The notes: generated by a model not told the origin, from the letters alone. Numbered from the stretch's first letter, positions 15,549-24,233 are shown. The stretch is DNA of 42,486 nucleotides from Candidatus Nomurabacteria bacterium (GCA_020851595.1 JADZCK010000026.1:1-42486); one strand, 5' to 3'. Translations and numbers: made by a program.

Positions 15549-16211
15549 TTAATAGCTAACATAATACTTAATTTTAGCATTTGTCGTGAGGTCAGACACC
15601 CATTGCTGTGCTTCAGACTGGAATTTCTGTTGCTTTAGTTGCTCGCTGATCTGCTTTCTGAAATCCTCCATTTTCACATCTTTCGGAAGAGTAGCTTTTG
15701 AATCTTTGATGTATGCATCTATTTCTGCCTCGCTTACAGCCACTTTGTCAGCAAGCAATTTTTCAAGCTTCTTCTGAATGGTGATCTGCTCTCTTAATTT
15801 TTCTTCTGTAAGTCCTTGTTGAGCAAGCGCAGCTTCAAGTGTGCCTCCTTGGCTTGCTACCTGGGCTTTTATTTTCTCAATTTCTGCATCAATTTCTTCT
15901 TTTGAGACATCTATTTTCTGCTTGTTTAATTCGGTCTCGATAAGTTTTTTATCGATGATAGCCTCAAGAGCCTGCTTGCCACCTTGCTTCTCCAGTTCCT
16001 TGATAACTGAAAGACGGCTGATCGGACTGCCGTTTACCGTTGCGGCCACAAAGACACCTTTAGCAAAGAACAATGCAATGAGGATAAGAACAACTGCGAC
16101 ACCGATCGCAATAACGAGCGGTTTGGGCTTCTTAAATTTCAAGTTTACATACCCTGATTTGTGTTCTTGCGGGAAGTTCTGTGTTTCTAATTTATTTATG
16201 TCCTGTTCCAT
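15549..16211 (-). CDS. Membrane-anchored SurA/PrsA-like chaperone lacking a PPIase domain
   Basis: 220 residues. One transmembrane helix (about residues 32-52), then a SurA N-terminal-like domain: VNGSPISRLSVIKELEKQGG, ALEAIIDKKLIETELNK and a helical tail. No parvulin domain follows, so it would act as a holdase for exported proteins. It lies between DsbA-like genes and the zinc-type ATPase in one direction, fitting an envelope-folding role. A TATAAAAATATG start context precedes it. Confidence 0.85.
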   Translation of the reverse strand: MEQDINKLETQNFPQEHKSGYVNLKFKKPKPLVIAIGVAVVLILIALFFAKGVFVAATVNGSPISRLSVIKELEKQGGKQALEAIIDKKLIETELNKQKIDVSKEEIDAEIEKIKAQVASQGGTLEAALAQQGLTEEKLREQITIQKKLEKLLADKVAVSEAEIDAYIKDSKATLPKDVKMEDFRKQISEQLKQQKFQSEAQQWVSDLTTNAKIKYYVSY

Positions 16212-16222
16212 ATTTTTATATC

Positions 16223-16972
16223 TTAATTATTAATTTTAAGAGCATCGTCTAACATTTTTTTGAATTCCTCATATCCTCTTGGATTCTCAATCTTTTTGCC
16301 GTTGAGGAAGAAGGTTGGGGTACCTTGAATGCCTAATTTTGTTCCAGTATTTTTATCACGTTCAATGCGATTATTAACCTCTTGCGAAGTTACATCTTGT
16401 TGAAATTTGGTGAGGTCGAGGCCAAGCTGTTTCGCATATCCTTCAAAAATCTCAGGGGTAGCGTTTTGCTTTTCTCCCCAATCTCTCTGGTTTTCAAAGA
16501 CAATATCGTGCATCTCCCAGTATTTTCCTTGTTTGCCGGCGGCTTCAACGGCAGATGCTGATGTCATGCTGTTTTTGTGTCCGGGGAGCGGAAAGTATCT
16601 TACAACAAATTTCACCCTATCTTTATATTCTTCAGACAAGCGTTTTACCACAGGATAGTACGCGCCACATGCTTCACATTCGAAATCAAGATATTCAACA
16701 AGCGTGACTGTCCCTTCTTTATTCCCCTTAACCCAATCATCCGATGCAACCGTGAGAAGTTCACTAGTTGGAACAGTCGGTCGGGTCGCTCCATACCAGA
16801 AAAGTCCGCCAATTGCTCCGGCAATGACGAGTATCACCGCGAACCTTTTTGTCCATTTTTTAACTTTATTTGAGTTTTGATGCGACTGTTCTTCTTTGGC
16901 TCTTTCTTGCCGCCTTAGTTCTTTTCGCTCTTTTTTGGTGAGAGGTTTATTATTTTGTTCATTTAATTCCAT
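16223..16972 (-). CDS. Membrane-anchored DsbA-like thiol oxidoreductase
   Basis: 249 residues. Lys/Arg-rich cytoplasmic tail, one transmembrane helix (about residues 43-62), then a thioredoxin-fold DsbA domain with FECEACGAYYPVVKR (active-site CEAC) and the cis-Pro loop GIQGTPTFFLNGKKI. The family introduces or isomerises disulfides in secreted proteins. It is one of three such genes in the island. Confidence 0.92.
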   Translation of the reverse strand: MELNEQNNKPLTKKERKELRRQERAKEEQSHQNSNKVKKWTKRFAVILVIAGAIGGLFWYGATRPTVPTSELLTVASDDWVKGNKEGTVTLVEYLDFECEACGAYYPVVKRLSEEYKDRVKFVVRYFPLPGHKNSMTSASAVEAAGKQGKYWEMHDIVFENQRDWGEKQNATPEIFEGYAKQLGLDLTKFQQDVTSQEVNNRIERDKNTGTKLGIQGTPTFFLNGKKIENPRGYEEFKKMLDDALKINN

Positions 16973-16995
16973 AATGGTATATAAATTAATGTTAA

Positions 16996-18072
16996 TTACT
17001 TAACGAGCTTTTCTGGTCCCACTGCCCGATCATATCTTCTGCCATCAAACATAATTGTGGGTATTTTGATCGTTTTTATTCTGTTCTCTACAATCTCTTT
17101 TTGACTAGCTAATCTTGTTTGTATTTCGCCTGAATTGACAGCTTGCTGTATCTTGTTGCGATCATCTTCTGAGTACCCAAAATCAGTAAGCCACGAAAGG
17201 ATTTTATCTTCGGCCTCCTTTGCGGTATACATCGTGTTGAATTTTATCTGATAGTCCACATTGTCTGTATCTTTGCCAGTGAACATCCTTTCCAAAATCT
17301 GCCAATCAGCTGGTGTTTTTGCCGAAGGTAATGGATAGAGCTTCACCGCCTCCAGATATGAGGCAATCATTTTAGAATGTGGAAAGCGATAACCACCCGA
17401 CTGTTTATTGTCCGGTATTGGGTATACCAGGTAGGTTAGGTTGTAGCGGTCGGCAAAATCAGTCTCCTTAATATTACCAAACAACTTGGCGCAGAATTTA
17501 CAGCTTGGATCGATTATCTCAAGAGCGACAGATTTGCTAGAGTCATATGGTTTGTAGTAGGTGTTGGACTCGGAAATAAATTCGTTCGGGTTCCACTCTT
17601 TAAATCGGTTTGGGATCATTGTGATCGTCTCGCCCAAGGTAAGCACTCCGTCTTTAGCCCACATGAGCACTTGTCCTTCTTTAACTGACACCCAGAATCC
17701 TGGTTTTCCAGAGTTTATTCCACAACCCCCACCACCCAATGAACAGGACTCTGGATTATTTGGGTTACAAGTGTCATAGACGAACAAATTGAGACCACTA
17801 TTAAGCACCACTAAAAGACTCCACATGCTTAGAATCACAAAAACCGAAGCCATGACCCCGATCCATCGGTCAAGAAACCTGGCCAAGCGTGGCTTGGTGA
17901 TAATAAATTTACCCAAAAGCTTGGCCTTGGCTTCTTCCTGAAAATTAATATCACATGGCCGGAAAGTCATTTTCCTCAGTGTGCATTTCCAGGCTTTCTT
18001 TGCCAAAGATCGGTAGCTGGCTGAAAATATTCCCAAGATTGCGAAGATGATAAATGCTGCAATGCAAAACAT
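16996..18072 (-). CDS. Membrane protein with DsbA-like thioredoxin domain
   Basis: 358 residues. Two hydrophobic helices (residues 1-20 and about 72-96) flank a basic stretch; a Cys-rich loop follows (CNPNNPESCSLGGGGCG), then a thioredoxin-like domain with DPSCKFCAKLFGN (CKFC) and the cis-Pro TIKIPTIMFDGRRY. It probably works with the other Dsb proteins; the extra Cys loop could be a second redox site or a metal site. It starts 5 nt after the 18078 gene stop. Confidence 0.82.
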   Translation of the reverse strand: MFCIAAFIIFAILGIFSASYRSLAKKAWKCTLRKMTFRPCDINFQEEAKAKLLGKFIITKPRLARFLDRWIGVMASVFVILSMWSLLVVLNSGLNLFVYDTCNPNNPESCSLGGGGCGINSGKPGFWVSVKEGQVLMWAKDGVLTLGETITMIPNRFKEWNPNEFISESNTYYKPYDSSKSVALEIIDPSCKFCAKLFGNIKETDFADRYNLTYLVYPIPDNKQSGGYRFPHSKMIASYLEAVKLYPLPSAKTPADWQILERMFTGKDTDNVDYQIKFNTMYTAKEAEDKILSWLTDFGYSEDDRNKIQQAVNSGEIQTRLASQKEIVENRIKTIKIPTIMFDGRRYDRAVGPEKLVK

Positions 18073-18077
18073 ATTTT

Positions 18078-19274
18078 TTATGAGTTAATGATAATTGTTT
18101 TAAGTGTCTTCACAAAGAACTCGACTTGTTCTTGAGTATTATTTAGACCGAGCGATACTCTCACCAAAGGCGGATATTTTTTCAGATTTTTCAAGTAATA
18201 GTGACAACAGAAATAGCCACTTCGAACCATGATGTTCTGTGTGGAGAGAAAAATTGCCAGACGATGAGCATCGATCTTGTCGGACCAGAAGCTCAAGATG
18301 GGACTCGGGGAACTATTAATGAGCTTAAGTGTCGGAATTTGAGATAGCTCATTAAAAAGAAACTGTGCGAGGTTTTTTTGGTGAGTATTCGTAGATACTC
18401 CTTCAGGCTTGTAACTTTTGAGCCAGTCGATACAAGTATTTAACCCAACTATTCCGGCAAAATCCTGAAGACCAATTTCCAGTCGACTACTCAAATCATC
18501 AGAATCAGATATTAGTCGGTATGTTTCGATTTCCACGTCTTCCACCATACCACCGCCGATAAATCCAATATCGAGTGTTGTGAGAAGTGATTTCTTAATG
18601 ACAATCACCCCAATGCTGGGGCCGTACATTTTGTGTCCGGAAAAAAATAGTGCGTCAAAATCACTCTTTGAGATGATGTCCCAATTATGACTTATACCTT
18701 GGGCGGCATCAATGAGAATAATGCCACCTGTCTTGTGGAGATCATTTGCAATTTCCTTCAGATTCACAAGTTCCCTACCATCAATGTTTGACATGCTGTT
18801 TAAGACAGCAATCGCATTTGAAATTTTCTCCTTGTCATAAGACAATGATCCATTTTCTGAACGTTCCAAAACAACTCGTGGAATATTGAGCCTTTTCGCA
18901 AATGCCATGGTTGGCAGAAATACCGAGTTATGCTCAATGTCCGAGGTAATGATTTTCGCAAATCTCCGCGGTAGCTGACCGAGAACCAGATTTATACCGT
19001 AGGTGGTATTAAGTGTGAATGCTACTGCATATTCGGAAGGCGACTTACCTACAAAGGCCAGCACTTTTTTTCTTGTTTCTTGTATTTTCTCGTCCAATTT
19101 TATACCCCAGTCATACTTTACCCGCCCACCACAAGAGTTATATTCTTGATAATACTCCGCCATAGCATCAATAACCTGCTGTGGACGCATTGTTTGGCAC
19201 GCTGAATCAAGATAGATAGTTTCTTTACGGAGATATTCGAAATTCTGAATATTATTTGTTAATTGTTGATTCAT
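18078..19274 (-). CDS. Class V aminotransferase, cysteine desulfurase-like (SufS/Csd type)
   Basis: 398 residues from the Met at 19274, 2 nt after the preceding DsbA gene; the longer upstream ORF reads through that gene. The PLP fold has IDAAQGISHNWDI and the Schiff-base Lys in FFSGHKMYGPSIGV. The catalytic-loop region reads VRSGYFCCHYYL with two adjacent Cys. The expected reaction is sulfur transfer from cysteine for Fe-S or thiolation pathways. No SufU, IscU or tRNA thiolase is adjacent, so its partner is unknown; other class V activities are possible. Confidence 0.85.
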   Translation of the reverse strand: MNQQLTNNIQNFEYLRKETIYLDSACQTMRPQQVIDAMAEYYQEYNSCGGRVKYDWGIKLDEKIQETRKKVLAFVGKSPSEYAVAFTLNTTYGINLVLGQLPRRFAKIITSDIEHNSVFLPTMAFAKRLNIPRVVLERSENGSLSYDKEKISNAIAVLNSMSNIDGRELVNLKEIANDLHKTGGIILIDAAQGISHNWDIISKSDFDALFFSGHKMYGPSIGVIVIKKSLLTTLDIGFIGGGMVEDVEIETYRLISDSDDLSSRLEIGLQDFAGIVGLNTCIDWLKSYKPEGVSTNTHQKNLAQFLFNELSQIPTLKLINSSPSPILSFWSDKIDAHRLAIFLSTQNIMVRSGYFCCHYYLKNLKKYPPLVRVSLGLNNTQEQVEFFVKTLKTIIINS

Positions 19275-19276
19275 GA

Positions 19277-20020
19277 CTATTTTTCTTGTAATGCCTGCTC
19301 GACGATTTGTTTTATTGAAGCATATGGCTGTGCGCCAGAGAGTGGATATTTTTTGCCATTTTTGGCAACAACAATACTCCACGGTGTGCCATTGCCACCA
19401 GTTGCTTGAGCATTTTGCACCTCGTCTTCTATGTGTTTATCGTATTTAGTACTTGCAAGACATGTGCTAAATTTCGTCTTATCTAAACCGACATACTCTG
19501 CGATCTTTGGTAGCTCTGCAAGGTCGAGTCCGTTGTTTGCAGGAGTGACTTCATAGAGGCGATCAGCATATTCCCAGAATTTGTCGTTTCCTCCCTGGTC
19601 GTTTGCACACTCAAGCGCAACAGCTTCTTTTCGCGCTTTAGAGTGAAGCTGATCAAGTGGAAAATGTCTGTACACCCAAGCTACTTTTCCGTCTTTGCCG
19701 TAGGTATCGATTACTTCTTTCATTGTTGTATGAAATCTCTTACAGAACGGGCATTCGGTATCCGAGTATTCGACTATCTTCACAGGTGCGTTTATATCAC
19801 CTCGGATGTGATCTTTAGATGTGACAGGTGTCATCTGTTCTAGGTCACCTGTTTGCTGAGCCACTTGCTGTTGTTGTGGCTGATTTGCAGTACCGGCCGT
19901 AGGTGCTTTTCCACCACTGTAAATTACTGCTCCTGCAATGATTACTCCAGCAATAACTACAGCTATGGGCATTGCCAGCGGATGTGTATTTTTTTGTGTT
20001 TGTTGATTATTTTCTTCCAT
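19277..20020 (-). CDS. DsbA-like thiol oxidoreductase, membrane-anchored
   Basis: 247 residues. One transmembrane helix (about residues 18-36), a Gln-rich linker, and a DsbA domain with SDTECPFCKRFHTTM (CPFC) and the cis-Pro GGNGTPWSIVVA. This is the most canonical of the three DsbA-like proteins in the island. It is probably the first gene of the block running to the desulfurase. Confidence 0.93.
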   Translation of the reverse strand: MEENNQQTQKNTHPLAMPIAVVIAGVIIAGAVIYSGGKAPTAGTANQPQQQQVAQQTGDLEQMTPVTSKDHIRGDINAPVKIVEYSDTECPFCKRFHTTMKEVIDTYGKDGKVAWVYRHFPLDQLHSKARKEAVALECANDQGGNDKFWEYADRLYEVTPANNGLDLAELPKIAEYVGLDKTKFSTCLASTKYDKHIEDEVQNAQATGGNGTPWSIVVAKNGKKYPLSGAQPYASIKQIVEQALQEK

Positions 20021-20084
20021 AGCGACATAAAGTTAATAGTAAAAGCCGCAGTCCGAAAAACTGACGGCCAGCATTTCTTTGCCG

Positions 20085-20489
20085 CTAGAAAAGTTTAGGG
20101 TTTAGAATACCCCTTGAGAAAGCTTCCTTTAGAGGATTCGGGATGGAGATCCTGTTTTTTAGGAAAAAGTTTCTGTATAAATTTGAAAGAGGCGGATTGG
20201 ATGTATAAAAGATTTCACGCACGCCAAGCAATGCAAGCAGAGCGAGTAGAGAAAAGACGAGAGAAAGTGCTTCCTTTGCCGGAAGGACAGTAAACATATT
20301 TTGCCATGCCTGTATGTGCTCCATTGGCGACATTTTACAGATAGAGCTGTGGCCCGGCATGAACGGACAGTTGACCATCTTAGGTCCATAGTGACCCGAC
20401 ATTCCAAAGTGAGATAACCCAAAAAAAACCGTAAAGAGAGTGAGTCCTACAATAGCGAAAGTTAGGATTTTGAAGATTTTTGATCGCAC
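20085..20489 (-). CDS. Small metal-ligand-rich membrane protein (paralogue of the 24251-24868 product)
   Basis: 134 residues with a GTG start, chosen because TATAAT (20497-20502) ends 7 nt upstream. An N-terminal helix is followed by an external loop rich in Cys, Met and His (HFGMSGHYGPKMVNCPFMPG), then MSPMEHIQAWQNMFTVLPA and a second helix. The tail ends FSRGILNPKLF. A similar layout with HIQAF..FFSVVPS occurs in the gene at 24251. The residues suit copper binding, but no named family comes to mind. Confidence 0.7.
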   Translation of the reverse strand: MRSKIFKILTFAIVGLTLFTVFFGLSHFGMSGHYGPKMVNCPFMPGHSSICKMSPMEHIQAWQNMFTVLPAKEALSLVFSLLALLALLGVREIFYTSNPPLSNLYRNFFLKNRISIPNPLKEAFSRGILNPKLF

Positions 20490-20496
20490 GTTGTTA

Positions 20497-20502
20497 ATTA
20501 TA
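20497..20502 (-). promoter_or_regulatory. TATAAT box 7 nt before a GTG start
   Basis: Predicts a second, leaderless promoter inside the island cargo run, downstream of the repeat array. No convincing -35 is seen. Confidence 0.4.
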
Positions 20503-20524
20503 TATTTTTATTGGCTAATCGTCA

Positions 20525-20770
20525 TTACCCCACACTTGCGCTCACTATATCTAAAAAATAACCCTGAACCTCCATTTTGTCTGTAAATGCAGGTGACCAC
20601 CATTTTCCACCCTTTTTAAATGGGGGTTGACCACCGTTTTTTCACCGTTTTTAAACGGTGCTACCCCACACTCTCACTCGATATATCGCACAAAAAGAGG
20701 TTCCCGTTAATTTCCCGTTATTACGGGAACTTGGAAAGGCCTACCCCACAGTCTCATTCACTATTTCGAG
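20525..20770. repeat. TACCCCACA boxes (three copies)
   Basis: Copies begin near 20525, 20662 and 20742: TACCCCACA, 0-5 nt, CTCACT or TCATTCACT, then an AT-rich tail. With the copy at 12088 there are four. The copy at 20525 and the one at 12088 also share the TCTA..AAATAA tail. They alternate with the hairpin units. Confidence 0.6.
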
Positions 20771-20877
20771 CCACTTCACCGATAACCGTAATCACCGTAA
20801 TTTTGGACCGGACCAGCCCACCTGTTATTCTCCTGTTCTATCAGGTGAGTGCCCGCTAATTCACCGCTAATACGGGT
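20597..20877. repeat. Array of direct-plus-inverted repeat units
   Basis: At least five units. Each has a core repeated directly, usually at 11-nt spacing, then an inverted copy: CCATTT...AAATGG (20600-20623); CACCG twice then CACCGTTT/AAACGGTG (20632-20660); TTCCCGTTA twice then TTCCCGT/ACGGGAA (20701-20729); CCTGTT twice inside CACCTG/CAGGTG (20819-20847); CCGCTAAT twice inside CCCG/CGGG (20852-20876). A weak sixth lies at 20778-20810. The cores differ between units while pairing is kept. No ORF here looks real. Confidence 0.6.
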
Positions 20878-20942
20878 AGGAGAAACAGGTGCTTATCAGG
20901 AGTTACAGGCTGCGAGGTTTTACCGTAAATGACAGCTTGCGA

Positions 20943-21464
20943 TTATTTCACCCCACCTTGCTCCTCACTATTTCCAAGAACCTCTTTAACTTTCTGTGCG
21001 AGGTCACTCGGATCGAAGCGTCCATGATTGCCCAATCTCAAGAGCGGCACACCGACTGATTTGAGAATACGCTCGACTTCATGGTCCCGATCTTGTCTGT
21101 CGGAACGCTCATGCGTTTGGTCATCAAGCTCAATGGCGAGCTTCGGAGCGATGTACGCCCGGTCGCAGAGCACGAAATCTACCGACTTACCGTTGATGTG
21201 GCTGAACGCACCGCGCCAGTTCTGGCCGGTTACCTTATGGTCAACGATGGTTGGGAGATGCACTTGGGCGAAAATCAGATAGTCCTTGCCGACAGTCTGG
21301 ACCAAAGCGTCATGGCACTCATGCTCTGCCCGGGAGAGGAAGAAAGGCTTTCGTTTGTAGAGGTAGCCTTTGGGACCAATTGGACCAGTGCCACCTTTTC
21401 TAAAAAACTCAATGAGTGCGATAGCTGCGATAATTATGACTAATAAAATAATAAGTTTTGTCAT
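20943..21464 (-). CDS. DUF2726-type membrane-anchored nuclease-fold protein
   Basis: 173 residues. N-terminal transmembrane helix (residues 3-20), then FFLSRAEHECHDALVQTV, VDFVLCDRAYIAPKLAIELDD and ERILKSVGVPLLRLG, matching the DUF2726 pattern, whose fold is restriction-endonuclease-like (PD-(D/E)XK). The Asp and Glu-Leu-Asp-Asp are in the expected places. Nuclease activity is unproven for the family. Its 3' end contains a partial match to the TACCCCACA box. Confidence 0.75.
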   Translation of the reverse strand: MTKLIILLVIIIAAIALIEFFRKGGTGPIGPKGYLYKRKPFFLSRAEHECHDALVQTVGKDYLIFAQVHLPTIVDHKVTGQNWRGAFSHINGKSVDFVLCDRAYIAPKLAIELDDQTHERSDRQDRDHEVERILKSVGVPLLRLGNHGRFDPSDLAQKVKEVLGNSEEQGGVK

Positions 21465-21468
21465 TGAT

Positions 21469-21807
21469 TTATTTTTGAATCTGCTCGTAGTCTTCCTTAT
21501 TTCCGATCATGCGAATATATCCCTCAGTACCGTCTACAGAAATAGCGCCGCATGCACATGGAGTCATTTTCTTATGCGTATTCCAGTAAATCTCTGTGCC
21601 ACACTTTTTACACCTGATGTATGCCTCTTTCTTATTTTTCTTGTTGTAAGCATCAAACTCGTCTTTGGTGATTGGCCGATAGACTTTATCCATGATCGTC
21701 AAAAGTGCCGTCGCCTCGTCCATAGCGGTTTGATCATCGATATCCTGACCGGGATTCTCTTTACGCCAGATTGCTTTGTATTCTTCTAGTGCTTGTTTTG
21801 AAATCAT
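21469..21807 (-). CDS. Helical module plus zinc-ribbon protein, unknown function
   Basis: 112 residues from the Met at 21807. The N-terminal helical module (LEEYKAIWRKENPGQDIDDQ, then LLTIMDKVYRPITKDEF) is similar to the protein at 28589. The C-terminus has CKKCGTEIYWNTHKKMTPCACG, split here as CKKCG and CACG, a four-Cys zinc ribbon. It may bind nucleic acid or protein. It lies 4 nt upstream of the DUF2726 gene. Confidence 0.7.
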   Translation of the reverse strand: MISKQALEEYKAIWRKENPGQDIDDQTAMDEATALLTIMDKVYRPITKDEFDAYNKKNKKEAYIRCKKCGTEIYWNTHKKMTPCACGAISVDGTEGYIRMIGNKEDYEQIQK

Positions 21808-21903
21808 ATAATTTGGGGTTAGTTTGGTTATTCCTCGAATACTTGCCGAAAAGCGTACACGAGGGCAAACAGGTGGCAAGAAGGCCTAAGATAAAGGGGT
21901 GGT

Positions 21904-22293
21904 TTAACTCTGAAACTCCACCTCAAACGGATACATTCCCATTCCGCATGAACCTTGAAGCGTGCCGAGTTTTCCTTCGCCAATATCAATATCCGTTGCT
22001 CCTGACTGCGGTAAAGACTTGCTTATATTCAAGCTCGGAATACGAACTGATGACGAGCAGTCGAAGGTTCCTTTTGTGTTGAATCGAATGATTGTTGGAA
22101 TGCCTGCCTTGGCAATACTCTTTCGTGGCTGATATCCGCCTTTAGCACTTATCTCTATAATTTGTTTTCCATCAACAATGGTGACATTGTTTGCATTTGC
22201 TACCTGTCCGGCATTACCACCACTTCGGGTGAGCATAAAAGCACCTCCAATGAGGACGACTGCAGCGATGATTGAAATGGTAGTTGCTTTCAT
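21904..22293 (-). CDS. Membrane-anchored cupredoxin-like protein
   Basis: 129 residues. An N-terminal signal anchor (MKATTISIIAAVVLIGGAFM), then a cupredoxin-like beta domain with QIIEISAKGGYQPRKSIAKA, FDCSSSVRIPSLN and the ligand-like CGMGMYPFEVEF. Copper binding outside the membrane fits the neighbours. I chose the Met at 22293 because TATAAT (22301-22306) ends 7 nt upstream and the hydrophobic segment starts there. Confidence 0.82.
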   Translation of the reverse strand: MKATTISIIAAVVLIGGAFMLTRSGGNAGQVANANNVTIVDGKQIIEISAKGGYQPRKSIAKAGIPTIIRFNTKGTFDCSSSVRIPSLNISKSLPQSGATDIDIGEGKLGTLQGSCGMGMYPFEVEFQS

Positions 22294-22306
22294 AAGGACA
22301 ATTATA

Positions 22307-23326
22307 CTAGAAATTAAAGACTGGCGGTATAACCCCAATCACGACCAAGCTATTAATAAGATTGAAGAGTGCGAACATGATGACGATCAGTCCGGCCGTC
22401 TTGAAGAATACTCCGGCCTTTGAACTCTTTTGAATACTGAACGAGCTGAAGCTGATCAAAGCCAGGACTGGCAGTGTACCCAATGCGAATGAAAGCATCG
22501 TAAGTCCACCACTGAGGAAACTCCCCGTTGTTAGGGTGTAGAGCTGCATCGATTGCGTAAAGCCACACGGCAGGAAGAATGTTGCCACACCCACAAGAAG
22601 CGGAGTGAGAGTATGGTTGAACTTTGAAACCCCGTGCGCATGCTTTGCGATAAACTTTGGCATTGATGGCTGAAGTTTCTTGGCCCAATGGAAGGTATCA
22701 AGAAGATTGATACCGAGGATAAGCATTACGATGCCAATGATTAGACTCAAGATAAATGTAGCTGAGGTGTTCAGAGTAAAGGCTGAACCAATAGCACCAA
22801 TTACTCCACCGAGAATAAAGAACGCTACTATTCGGCCACCATGGAACATGAGCTGAGGTCGTATCTTATCGCCCTCTTTTGCAAACGTTGCAGACATAGA
22901 GAGGACCAAGCCACCAACAACGGCCATACACGTTGAGAGCGACGCAATGATTCCGATCACAAAAGCTGTTCCGTAGGTTACGTTACCAGCACTCACAAGA
23001 TTTACGATTCCCATTTTCTGCAGAACGACAAAGAGTACGGCAAAGCCGAGAGCGATCGGGACCGCAATCTTGAAGTCCCCCCATTTGGCATTATGTTGAT
23101 GTTTCTCGATTGAAACTGTGTAGCCATGAGGCTTTAGCGGGATAGTCAGCTCTTCCGCAATTTGCTCTTCCGTCTTGTCACCGAACTCTCCGGTAACTTC
23201 TACCGAATGATTTTTAAGGCTTGATTTAACATGAGTGATATTGGGCAGGTCCCCAAGCTCGCTTTCTGTCATGAGCACACAAGCATTGCAGTGCATGCCG
23301 TGTACGTGAAAGGTTAATGTTTTCAT
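22307..23326 (-). CDS. HMA domain fused to a DsbD/UreH-like membrane transporter
   Basis: 339 residues from the Met at 23326. The N-terminal HMA domain has VHGMHCNACVLM; then about six transmembrane helices of the DsbD_2/TauE-like type with IASLSTCMAVVGGL and FFLPCGFTQSMQ, each holding a conserved Cys. Such fusions are linked to copper handling or export and transmembrane electron transfer. It overlaps the start of the 23349 gene by a few codons if the longer ORF is used; TATTAT ends 6 nt before this ATG. Confidence 0.87.
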   Translation of the reverse strand: MKTLTFHVHGMHCNACVLMTESELGDLPNITHVKSSLKNHSVEVTGEFGDKTEEQIAEELTIPLKPHGYTVSIEKHQHNAKWGDFKIAVPIALGFAVLFVVLQKMGIVNLVSAGNVTYGTAFVIGIIASLSTCMAVVGGLVLSMSATFAKEGDKIRPQLMFHGGRIVAFFILGGVIGAIGSAFTLNTSATFILSLIIGIVMLILGINLLDTFHWAKKLQPSMPKFIAKHAHGVSKFNHTLTPLLVGVATFFLPCGFTQSMQLYTLTTGSFLSGGLTMLSFALGTLPVLALISFSSFSIQKSSKAGVFFKTAGLIVIMFALFNLINSLVVIGVIPPVFNF

Positions 23327-23348
23327 GATTTGATAATATTTCTCAGGA

Positions 23349-23570
23349 TTATATAACCTCTCCTTTTTTCTCAAGCATCATGTGATGGATGGTTGCAATC
23401 TGAAGCCATATTGCGATGAGGATAAGAATTGCCGAACATGCTAATGCATCCATTTTTGTAATTCCGAACACTAGATTGTCACCACCACCGATGAGTGTCC
23501 CCACAAATGCGATTACTCCAATAAAACCCGTGATAACACTTCCTACATGCATTACTTTTGATAGTTTCAT
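23349..23570 (-). CDS. Small two-helix membrane protein
   Basis: 73 residues with two hydrophobic helices (about residues 9-27 and 42-62) and an IHHMMLEKKG tail carrying two His and two Met after the second helix. Unknown family. It lies between DUF305 and the HMA-DsbD fusion in the copper run. The start follows a CATAAAAATATATG context. Confidence 0.65.
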   Translation of the reverse strand: MKLSKVMHVGSVITGFIGVIAFVGTLIGGGDNLVFGITKMDALACSAILILIAIWLQIATIHHMMLEKKGEVI

Positions 23571-23600
23571 ATATTTTTATGTTTAATTATTTTAATAAGT

Positions 23601-24209
23601 TTATTTATACCAAGTTGCGTACCAGCCCTGCATTTGCTGAATCTCTTTTGCCTGGGAGCTAATAATGTTTTTTGCGAGCTGCTGCATTTCGGGCTGATTG
23701 CTTCCAGGTTCAAGCATGTTCGCCATCATGATTGCCATTTGATGATGTGGAATCATCTGCTCTATGAATGCCTTATCGAAGTCTTGTGCATTTCTAAGAG
23801 CAGTAAGGTCTTCTGACCCACCCATGTGCATACCACCTTGCGACATCATTCCGCCCATAATCGCACTACCTTTTGGCACATCTTTTCCAAACCAGTTCTT
23901 ATACCAGCTTTTCATCTGCTGATTCTCAGATTCTTGTGCGCCTATAATCGCCTGAGCCAATGCTTTTATTTCAGGTCGCTTTGCTTTTTCTAAAGCAAGA
24001 TTAGCCATAGCGATTGCCCCTTCGTGGTGAGGAATCATCTGTTCGATAAAGTGCTTATCAAGCGCATTTGCAGTTACAGCATTATTGGTTGAATCTTGAA
24101 CAGTATTTGTGACAGTCGAGCCGCCACGCATCATTGGGCTGATAAACATCCCAAGAATGAGACCGACCACAATTCCTCCTATAACGAATCCAATTTTATT
24201 ATTGTTCAT
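23601..24209 (-). CDS. DUF305 family metal-associated protein
   Basis: 202 residues. N-terminal transmembrane anchor, then two DUF305 repeats, each with HFIEQMIPHHEGAI or AFIEQMIPHHQMAI, and a Met/Gly/His-rich linker (IMGGMMSQGGMHMGG). DUF305 has a ferritin-like helical fold and often occurs in copper-resistance clusters. The paired His and the Met-rich linker suggest extracytoplasmic Cu(I) binding. Confidence 0.9.
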   Translation of the reverse strand: MNNNKIGFVIGGIVVGLILGMFISPMMRGGSTVTNTVQDSTNNAVTANALDKHFIEQMIPHHEGAIAMANLALEKAKRPEIKALAQAIIGAQESENQQMKSWYKNWFGKDVPKGSAIMGGMMSQGGMHMGGSEDLTALRNAQDFDKAFIEQMIPHHQMAIMMANMLEPGSNQPEMQQLAKNIISSQAKEIQQMQGWYATWYK

Positions 24210-24233
24210 ATATTTTTATAGTTAAGTTAATAG

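Noticed and set aside
20620-20870. Two plus-strand ORFs across the repeat array
   Set aside because: They simply translate the hairpin units; no start signal and no protein family.
20521-20940. CRISPR array
   Set aside because: Unit cores differ, spacing is irregular and no cas gene is present.
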